Assembly: GCA_903813345.2 (NCBI GenBank)
Contig: CAIIXF020000009.1
Span: 10,970,030-11,034,029, forward strand
DNA length: 64,000 bases
Direction of reading: 5' to 3'
Source of the DNA: Owenia fusiformis
Taxonomy: Eukaryota; Annelida; Polychaeta; Sabellida; Oweniidae
Below the pieces are notes generated by a model. It saw only the letters and a list, made by a program, of their open reading frames with translations, was not told the DNA's origin and did no database searches. Shown here in pieces: positions 58,201 to 64,000 of this stretch. Both the position numbers and the translations under genes were made by a program. The stretch's first letter is position 1; each line of letters opens with the position of its first letter.

Positions 58201-59583
58201 AACTCAACGGACAAGCCATCCAACCAATCAAGCAAACAACCAAATAACCAAGCAACAAACTAATCTACCAATAAACCAACCAACCAGCAAAACAAATCAT
58301 CATCGATACCCTGTCAATCACTCAGGCAATAAAATAAGCAACCAACGCCATAAGTCATACATCGTACGTTAATTGACAGATAAAAAACATTCAACTATTA
58401 ACATTTCAAAATACGTGTGTATATCTTCCAGATTTGTTTAATATCTAGTAGAAATCACCATCATAGGAATCAATCATCAACATCCTGTCAATCACTCACT
58501 CGTAGCCAATAAAGCATAGCAACTAACATGACTAACGTCATCTTACATTAAATGGCAGATAAATGGCAATTATTGTTTCAATATACGCATGGGAATATTC
58601 TTTCACATTTGTTTAATTTCTAGTAGAAATCTCCCCTTCCTCCTCTTATTTCGTTATATTTAAGGCCATGATAACGGCTATATCGAAATATGGACGCTAT
58701 TTGCTACAGTCCAAAGCCTTCTCTATATTCCGGCTTTGAGTAGAAAGATTGAGCTGCCTTGGTATTGTAAATATTGTAAATCATTGTGTCACACGCACAG
58801 TAAATACGGCATAATAATATAAAATATACCTCTATGTATAGATTTGAGAAACATCAGCACACATCTCTGTCGGAATCTATCGTTATATTTGATTTCTTTA
58901 AGCGAGAATAATTTCAAAGTTTCCTCCATTTTTCACGTCCGGAACCGGAAGCCATTTTTTAGCTACAGCGAGTAAATTTCACCATGTGTCAAACTCCGAA
59001 AAGAAATTTTGAAATATCTAAATCCAGACAAGCAACGCTTCATCCTAAATATAATTAATATTCTTAAAAATATTTATAAAATTTATGAAAAATGATTTCT
59101 ATGTGCGTGTAGCAATTTTTACATACGAAATACGAGTACATACGAAATCAATGAAGTACATCTAGCTGTAAGCTAGAGACTTGAGTAAGACACTATTTGA
59201 CCAATACTGGAAGTTATGTAAGTTGATAACCCTGCTAGGAACGTTAGGTACCCGGTCACATGGCTACCCAGTCACCCAGTTTTTTACACAAACCCCCCAC
59301 TTTCAAATGGCTGCTAAGCAACCTGAAAGCACTATGCTTGGAAGCAATTCAAATTTCTGAACACTCAGATAAATACTTACAAGTTTAACAAAAATAATGC
59401 CACATCTCCATGCGATTTCATTTTAACTTTTTCTTTAAGTACCATCCATTTTTCATGTGCAGAGCCTAGATTCACTTTTTTATCCTCTCTTAACCGCCTT
59501 TGGTGGGTTTTTAATATGGCCTTTGCTTCTTCACTACTTAAGTCAAGTGAGGTAGAGCCCTGTTTGGGAGTTTTCCTGGACAT
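51483..59583 (-). CDS. Gene 3: BTB-C2H2 zinc-finger protein (five exons, 843 aa)
   Basis: The model is complement(join(51483..52291,53730..53900,54563..55803,56459..56566,59381..59583)), 2532 bp in frame. It has the same architecture as gene 2, with which it shares most intron sequence: helical N-terminal module, BTB (about 121-224), acidic linker, basic tail with KTKTNGNKGQSKAKPRK, and two plus eight C2H2 fingers. All zinc ligands appear intact. It is the most compact of the three genes, and its intron 4 is only 1.4 kb, so its introns are the best proxy for the pre-insertion state of gene 2. It is probably a nuclear DNA-binding regulator. Confidence 0.88.
52292..53729 (-). other. Gene 3 intron 4
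   Basis: The first about 230 bp match gene 2 intron 4. Then comes a repeat (about 52690-53660) whose ends are inverted: GAAAACAAGCGGTGCAGATA at 52918-52937 against GCACTGCTTGTTTTCGT at 53626-53642. It includes the hairpin at 53279-53371. Related blocks occur at 9055-9500. No coding signal was found. Confidence 0.6.
53279..53371. repeat. Hairpin, 93 bp, imperfect arms
   Basis: ATGTGCTACCTC...CGGTGTAGATATC faces GATATCCGCACCG...GAGGTAGCACAT around a 27-bp centre. The arms also repeat the GCGGTG/GATAT boxes seen at 52930 and 53610. Confidence 0.75.
53730..53900 (-). CDS. Gene 3 exon 4: two C2H2 fingers
   Basis: This 171-bp symmetric exon has donor GTAGGT at 53724-53729 and acceptor AG at 53901-53902. 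It encodes CPNCQNILETKF...HVDAKH and CPLCDQCFNTNEE...HRSAH. Confidence 0.92.
53903..54556 (-). other. Gene 3 intron 3
   Basis: This is AT-rich intron. The exon-4-proximal part, including a degraded CCCTGTGCTCACACAGTG box, is shared with gene 2. There is no coding signal. Confidence 0.55.
54563..55803 (-). CDS. Gene 3 exon 3: BTB domain, acidic linker, basic tail
   Basis: The acceptor AG is at 55804-55805 and the donor GTAAGT at 54557-54562. BTB signature segments are SADIIFLIKDG, TAHKTIL and GLDGFLDLVYG. The frame continues past the donor for about 20 codons into the intron, but the donor matches those of the paralogues. Confidence 0.92.
55806..56453 (-). other. Gene 3 intron 2
   Basis: This aligns with gene 2 intron 2 on both sides of the repeat inserted there, so it represents the uninterrupted form. 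Confidence 0.6.
56459..56566 (-). CDS. Gene 3 exon 2 (108 bp)
   Basis: The acceptor AG is at 56567-56568 and the donor GTATG at 56454-56458. It encodes YEKWEKKVEPETSQESD, LKPIAGWNIPIEKEYDLT. Confidence 0.88.
56636..56765. repeat. Short 29-bp minisatellite in gene 3 intron 1
   Basis: About four to five copies of the unit are present (GCATTTGAGGGTCAAACA, then TACATTTGAGTGTGCAAACC). It is at the same position relative to exon 2 as the longer array of gene 2. Confidence 0.85.
56766..58052 (-). other. Gene 3 intron 1, exon-2-proximal part
   Basis: No exon was identified. A 14-bp-arm hairpin, AGGGCTCTCGCCAG against CTGGTGAGAGCCCT, lies at 57786-57833. A block at 57890-57990 is shared with 12790-12900. 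The rest is AT-rich. Confidence 0.5.
58053..59295. mobile_element. 1.24-kb inverted-repeat element in gene 3 intron 1
   Basis: The ends of about 70 bp start GGGTTTGTGTAAAAAA and continue GGGTGA, CAGGTAC/CGGGTACCTAAC and CCTAGCAGGGTT; the right end is inverted. The left arm carries a tandem GGGTGACCAGGTA duplication. The interior includes a CCAA/CAACC-rich simple repeat (58180-58350) and no transposase. A target duplication was not identified. Confidence 0.7.
59381..59583 (-). CDS. Gene 3 exon 1 with start codon
   Basis: The ATG is at 59581-59583 and the donor GTAAGT at 59375-59380. It encodes MSRKTPKQGSTSLDLSSEEA, a basic stretch, VNLGSAHEKWMVLKEK, then SHGDVALFLLN. It has the same length and phase as gene 2 exon 1. 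An upstream non-ATG start at 59604 is not needed. Confidence 0.85.
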
Positions 59584-59671
59584 TTTTTCAATAGTTACAA
59601 GCAAATAATTGAAATATTAACTCTATTCTCCAGGCCTGCAATTCTTCATTCCTAAATTGCAATGAAGCTGC

Positions 59672-59817
59672 TTCAGTTCCATCCACTTTTCAAGCAAAGC
59701 ATAATTTTACTCGCGTAGCATCCCTCAACCGCTGCTTTTGTGCTCTCAATATGACCCTGGATCCCTTAAGACTTAAATCAGATGAAGCAGAATACTGTAT
59801 GGAATATTTCTTGGGCA
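59672..59817 (-). pseudogene. Broken copy of a gene-2-type first exon
   Basis: From ATG at 59815-59817 the minus strand reads MPKKYSIQYSASSDLSLKG, then QKQRLRDATRVKLCFA and a stop. It is closer to gene 2 exon 1 than to gene 3 exon 1. A 2-bp deletion turns TCTGCTTTTGAAAAG into TTTGCTTGAAAAG, which creates the stop. Similarity ends inside what would be the W..LKE segment, and the donor is missing. It lies about 90 bp upstream of the real exon 1 of gene 3. Confidence 0.85.
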
Positions 59818-59868
59818 TTTTTTCAATAGTTTAGCAAATTTGCAAAATATTTCGGAAATTTGCCTTCT

Positions 59869-59900
59869 CCGCCATTTTTGGGCATTAGCTGCGCGTGCGC
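59869..59900 (-). promoter_or_regulatory. YY1-like and NRF-1-like sites upstream of gene 3
   Basis: CCGCCATTTTTG (59869-59880) and TGCGCGTGCGC (59890-59900) occur in the order and spacing seen at gene 2. They belong to the duplicated promoter in front of the pseudo-exon, and may serve gene 3 from about 290 bp upstream of its ATG. Confidence 0.5.
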
Positions 59901-60029
59901 ATAATGCGGAATTCCCGTGGGGAAATCCCAAGGGGGAATTCCAAGGGGAATCCATATTGACCTAGATCATGGCCCAGGACCAGAAGCCCAGGGTTCTAAT
60001 TTAAAGCCCATCGGTGATACTCATGAACC

Positions 60030-60331
60030 CAGTGGCGGATCTGGGAACAAACAAGAGGGGGGGGGGGAGGCGCAAATTTGAGGTCAGAGAAAAAAATTTT
60101 GGGCCCCTAAAATCCCAAAGTGGACCCAAATTTTGAAATTTTGAGGTCCATTTTCTTGAAAATTTGGCCTGAAATTAAAAATAAAGCCTTTAAAGGCCCA
60201 GTATTAGCCAAAAAGGCCCAATTTTTGGGGCCTTAAGGCCTTTTTTGGATCAAAATTTTTTACAGGCCCAATTGTTTTTCTGGGTCCAGCCCCCTCCCCC
60301 CCCCCCCCCGCTCCCCCCAGATCCGCCAGTG
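60030..60331. mobile_element. 302-bp TGGCGGATCTGG-ended MITE
   Basis: The ends are CAGTGGCGGATCTGGG and CCCAGATCCGCCAGTG. TGAACC is found just outside each end (60024-60029 and 60332-60337). The interior repeats GGCCC boxes, with long G and C runs next to the ends. The end type fits hAT MITEs, although a full 8-bp duplication is not visible. Confidence 0.7.
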
Positions 60332-61321
60332 TGAACCTGTATCCTTATCATAACATTCACAAGAATAATGGGTACGGCAGCACCGTCCTCTGGCGCACAC
60401 CCCCCCCCCCAAAATGTAGAAGAAATATTTGAAAAGTGCCCAAAAGTTACTAAATAGCACTCTAAAAATTGAGACATAGTCAGAAAAATTCTGAAATGAT
60501 TTTAATCATAGTATTGTATCGGAAAGATATGAAATAGCACATTGAAATAGTAAAATATTGTTTTAGGGGGAAGGGGCCTACCCGCGGGCCTTGCTTTCCC
60601 TCTGGTATTCCCCCTAAATAACTTACGTTAGCCTACTTTTTCAATTGACTCACACTTGCAGATCACTAAAAAAAAAGTATGGCCCAAAAATTTTGCAGGG
60701 GGTCAAAAATGGGCCTTTTGCGCATAATTTTGCCTTTTTAGAACTTAGGGCCAAACTACTAATGGGCCCTAATCTTTCAAAATTTGGGCCAAACTTTTGG
60801 TTTGAAAAAAATTTCCGTGCAAAAGCAGAACTTTTCTGTCTAACTCAAGATCCCCCCCCCCTTGTTAATTTCTGGATCCGTCAGTGACTAATACCACTTC
60901 AAGAAAGTGCCCAGAAGAGAGTCTTAAAATTGTAAGATTTCCCAGAGGGATTGGACTGTTTTCAATTTCTTTTCTAATTGACCCATACACAATGAAAGTG
61001 CCCAGAAATTCACCACTTAGCATCTTAAAATTTGGAATTTTTTAGAGGGATTGGGCCACCTCTGGCACCCCTCCCCCCCAAAAAAAAAATTGAAAAAATC
61101 TAAATCAATTTTGCTCCCCAAATGAAAAAATATTTTGCTTATTTTTTCTCACTCTTGGAAATTTAGATTTTTTCAATTTTTATACCTGTTTTTTTTATAT
61201 CGCAACCCAATAGGGTCTGTACTAAAGATTTACCTTCCTGTTATTTCAAAATCTGCTTGGAACCACACCATTTGGATTTACGTGGGAAATTCAAGAGAAT
61301 GTTCAAGTGATTAGAGATTGT
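60332..61321. other. Repeat-derived intergenic sequence
   Basis: This holds fragments related to the GGCCC-rich MITEs and to 44640-45000 (for example ATACCACTTCAAGA...GTGCCCAGAA), plus A and C homopolymers at 61070-61090. No gene was found. Confidence 0.5.
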
Positions 61322-61329
61322 GTTCAGTT

Positions 61330-61815
61330 CACGGACGTCAAGTACGTTTCTGGCGAAAGCCGGAGCATAGGTTATTTAGAGGACTGGAAACAAGAATGAC
61401 CTTCCTTTTTATTTCCCGAATCTCGCCTGAAATTAGCACATCTTGGTGACTGTAACCTGTATATCTGTATTAATGGAGTCTTATCGTATCGCATCTGCCT
61501 CAATTTTAAAGTTTTATTGGTATTTTTAAAATGATTTCACTGTTTTTGTGGTACGATCAGCCAAGCAAATGGCAGCTGACCTGTTCAAAGTACTTTTAGT
61601 ACTAATTTTCGCAAATGACAATAATTTTGGAAACAATATTATACTAAATAGATTACTAAGCATCTAAGGTAAGTAAAACTAAGATGAACAACTGAGTCAA
61701 TAGTGATAAATAGGCCAAAACGAGCTGGCAGAATTGAAATAGACTGCCATCTTGTTTCCAGTCCTCTAAACAATCTATGCTCCAGCTTTCGCCAGAAACG
61801 TACTTGACGTCCGTG
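61330..61815. mobile_element. 486-bp MITE with exact 8-bp duplication
   Basis: The inverted ends of about 70 bp start CACGGACGTCAAGTACGTTT, then CTGGCGAAAGC. GTTCAGTT is repeated exactly at 61322-61329 and 61816-61823. The interior is unique and noncoding. An 8-bp duplication fits hAT, P or Merlin; the ends do not decide. Confidence 0.88.
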
Positions 61816-61823
61816 GTTCAGTT

Positions 61824-62804
61824 TACACAATTTGAGAAATTATTCGGCATACATGAAACTACTATTTAAAATAGCATTTACATTATTCAAAGGCGTTGAT
61901 TATCAATCATTCCCAGCCCTCTGAAGTTTGAAAAATAAAAATACCTGGGTAGATAATCCTTCAAAATGACAGATATTTTTAGGGATTATATGGTGCAATC
62001 TTATATATATAGTTAATAATATGTTTCAAAGGGTTAGGTGAAAAAAATAAGCGAAATACATGAAAAACTCCTCCAATTTATTCTACAAACAACTCCCCCT
62101 CTTAAACATTTTGAAAGTGCCCAGAAATCTCTAAGAATGCTTTTTATATGAAGTTTCTAGCTCAGTTTTGAAGGAAGTTGCATCAAATTTCGTAAAATTC
62201 AAAACAAAGGCTTGTTTAAGCCACGATCGCACTCCCCCTTACTGAAAACCGATTTTTTGCAATCGCAACCCCCACCCCTGACGCCTGACTGAAAGCTGGC
62301 TACGCCCCTGTTAGTGATTCAAACATTTGAAAATGCCCAGAAATCACTGAAACTGGTAAAAGGGTAACTGGTAAACTTACGTGGCATAAAATTGACCAAT
62401 TATTTTTTAACTGAAAAGCTGCTTATTCGCAGAGAAAATGAACCAGCTCATGCAATGACAATGCCAATCGTGCTTTAATGCACGAAATTCGTGCAATTAC
62501 GAAATTTACTCCGTGGCTACATCGGTGACAAAATGTTTTTGTTTCCTGCCGAATGTCGTCTCACATCATGCGAATGTTATTTTAAGCGGTCTGTCTGCAT
62601 GGGGTGAAATGGCTGTCATAACTGAGCTAACATGTCTTAAAACTAACCAGATGTAGAATGATGTGAATTGAAGATGTTAAAGTTTTAAAAATAACTGTGC
62701 AGACAAGAATTCTAGCATTTTAGCAAAGAAAGTGATATTAGCGGTTTTGGAGAAAACTGCTGGACGTACGGACGGACAGGTATACAGATACAGGTGAATA
62801 GACG
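61824..62804. other. Intergenic; includes the left part of the 50.9-kb duplicate
   Basis: 61850-61926 matches 50868-50954. The rest shows no gene; it includes GGCCC-family fragments near 62100-62360 and GGACGGAC repeats at 62763-62780. Confidence 0.5.
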
Positions 62805-63003
62805 CAGGCCTGTCAACTGTCCCGCAATTTGCGTATTTGTCACGCATTTACTGAAGAATTTGAAGTCACGCCAGTTAATTTTGCGTGACAGAAAATGTCA
62901 CGCAAATACGCATTTTACCTGGTAATTGTCAAGCAAAAATACCTGTGAGGTGTTCAACATTTCCAAGTCACTCATGTTAGGTGTTCCCAAGTTGACAGGC
63001 CTG
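62805..63003. mobile_element. 199-bp hAT-type MITE
   Basis: The ends are CAGGCCTGTCAACT and AGTTGACAGGCCTG, with TAGACG directly outside each (62799-62804 and 63004-63009). The interior has repeated TCACGCA/TGCGTGA boxes. The start, through CTGTCAACTGTCCCGC, is related to the element at 15449-16512. Confidence 0.8.
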
Positions 63004-63423
63004 TAGACGCGCCTAGCCTGACAATATTGCCCCATATGTGGACATTGAAATTATAAGTTAACCATAAAAACAGAAATCTAATATACTGGCTAGTACATTA
63101 TAAATTTATTAGGCTATAAAATATTTTAGCTCATCAAATATAGTAGTTAGTATCTTGCTAGATCTGATTCCGCCTTCAATAGATGATTAAATGCTAAACT
63201 GAGTTATAACAATTTCAGCATCCTCCTAAGCAGGTATCCAGCATTCGTACCTCCGTCTTCCCCCTGCTCTGAGTATGTTAATTGGGGAAATGCTAACTGC
63301 TTATCGCAGGGGGTAACAAAGAAAGAATATATTCTGGAGTTTGAAGTCCTGTGACTGGAGGATGCAATTTCAGGGAATATATCATTTCCGAGGAAAAAGA
63401 ATTTCGGATTACATCCCAGATTG

Positions 63424-64000
63424 TTACATTCTTAATGCGCACATATCACACAAATGAAAAGTTAATTTCTTTACCCTATTCAACCCTGAATGGACTCTGA
63501 TATCGAGTCTCATCGAGTCTTTCAGTGAGGATTGTGTTTCCACATATTTGTTTTTGGCAGTTAATTTGACATTTAGTGTGTCTAGATAATGAAGAGTCCT
63601 GTCCAAATTGACGCCGTCATTTACTGGATCTTGCAATGTTTGTTTGGATTCCCATTTTACTGCTGCCAACTATTGGGTTTCTATTCTTTATTCCACTGTT
63701 TGGGTACCACATAGATTTGGTTGGTCAGTGTCATCTCTGGCTTTCTCAACCATGAACACTTTATTGCCATTTGAGCACTTTATGATCCATGGTTTGTCTG
63801 AATCTTCTTTCCTTTTCACCTGGGTCAGTTCATCGTTAATTGGAGAATCTGTTTGTTCATTCATCGTTGTATCTTTACTTGTTGTATCTTTGCTTGTTGT
63901 ATCTTTGCTTGCATCAACTAAAGGCGTTGTTTCAAGTGTATTGGTTTGTAGAATCAGCTGATCATTTTCATTAGTTTTTGTCAAAGTATCATCATCTTCA
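63424..64000 (-). CDS. Partial gene running off the right edge, function unknown
   Basis: A frame is open from the window edge (EDDDTLTKTNENDQLILQ) to a stop near 63688. It is rich in Asp, Thr, Lys and Ser, with three SKDTT repeats and DSDKPWIIKCSNGNKVFMVE. After a stop, a second frame (63424-63669) reads WESKQTLQDPVNDGVNL...TLHYLDTLNV. The two may be exons or one frame broken by mutation. No domain was recognised. The acidic, Thr-rich composition resembles the linkers of the BTB-ZF genes, but that is weak evidence. A duplicate of part of it is at 50960-51110. Confidence 0.4.

Noticed and set aside
58097-58372. 91-codon plus ORF rich in Asn, Gln, Pro and Thr
   Set aside because: It is translated CCAA/CAACC simple repeat inside an inverted-repeat element.

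Overview
The window looks like nuclear DNA from an invertebrate metazoan. It is AT-rich, its genes have introns with GT-AG borders, it encodes BTB plus C2H2 zinc-finger proteins, and most of the rest is DNA transposons, MITEs and one non-LTR retrotransposon. The species cannot be named from sequence alone; a marine lophotrochozoan or basal deuterostome would fit. No prokaryotic, organellar or viral gene was seen. GENES: Three head-to-tail paralogues lie on the minus strand, each resolvable into the same five coding exons with matching splice phases. Gene 1 is complement(join(1697..2505,3246..3416,4385..5619,8831..8938,18476..18645)), 830 aa. Gene 2 is complement(join(27399..28207,34777..34947,35733..36970,38301..38408,41310..41512)), 842 aa. 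Gene 3 is complement(join(51483..52291,53730..53900,54563..55803,56459..56566,59381..59583)), 843 aa. Exons 1-2 encode a short helical N-terminal module, exon 3 a BTB/POZ domain with a long acidic linker and a basic tail, exon 4 two C2H2 fingers, and exon 5 eight more. They are probably nuclear DNA-binding regulators that dimerise through BTB. Genes 2 and 3 are the closest pair and share introns, 3' flanks and NRF-1/YY1-like promoters; gene 1 has three ETS-like sites instead. A broken copy of a gene-2-type first exon with its promoter lies just upstream of gene 3's exon 1. A partial minus-strand ORF runs off the right edge (63424-64000), and a rearranged duplicate of part of it lies just 3' of gene 3 (50868-51110), which suggests that the array continues to the right. 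LAYOUT: 1-1538, a 43-bp minisatellite; 1.7-18.6 kb, gene 1, whose 9.5-kb intron 1 is full of repeats; 18.7-27.2 kb, an intergenic transposon cluster with a long-inverted-repeat element (20323-23134) carrying an exon-like cysteine-rich ORF and another with 4-bp target duplications (23995-25664); 27.4-41.5 kb, gene 2, expanded by a 3.84-kb foldback element (30286-34125) and a nested MITE stack (38950-39893); 41.6-50.6 kb, an intergenic nest of a MULE-like MITE, a hAT element containing a mariner, and a 5'-truncated LINE broken by three further insertions; 51.5-59.6 kb, gene 3; 59.7-63.4 kb, a pseudo-exon and several MITEs; 63.4-64 kb, the partial ORF. A tRNA-like pol III unit with a Gly-type body and a Val anticodon lies in an intron of gene 1. 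Element boundaries are best supported where flanking target duplications are exact, or where a paralogous empty site or a restored reading frame is present.
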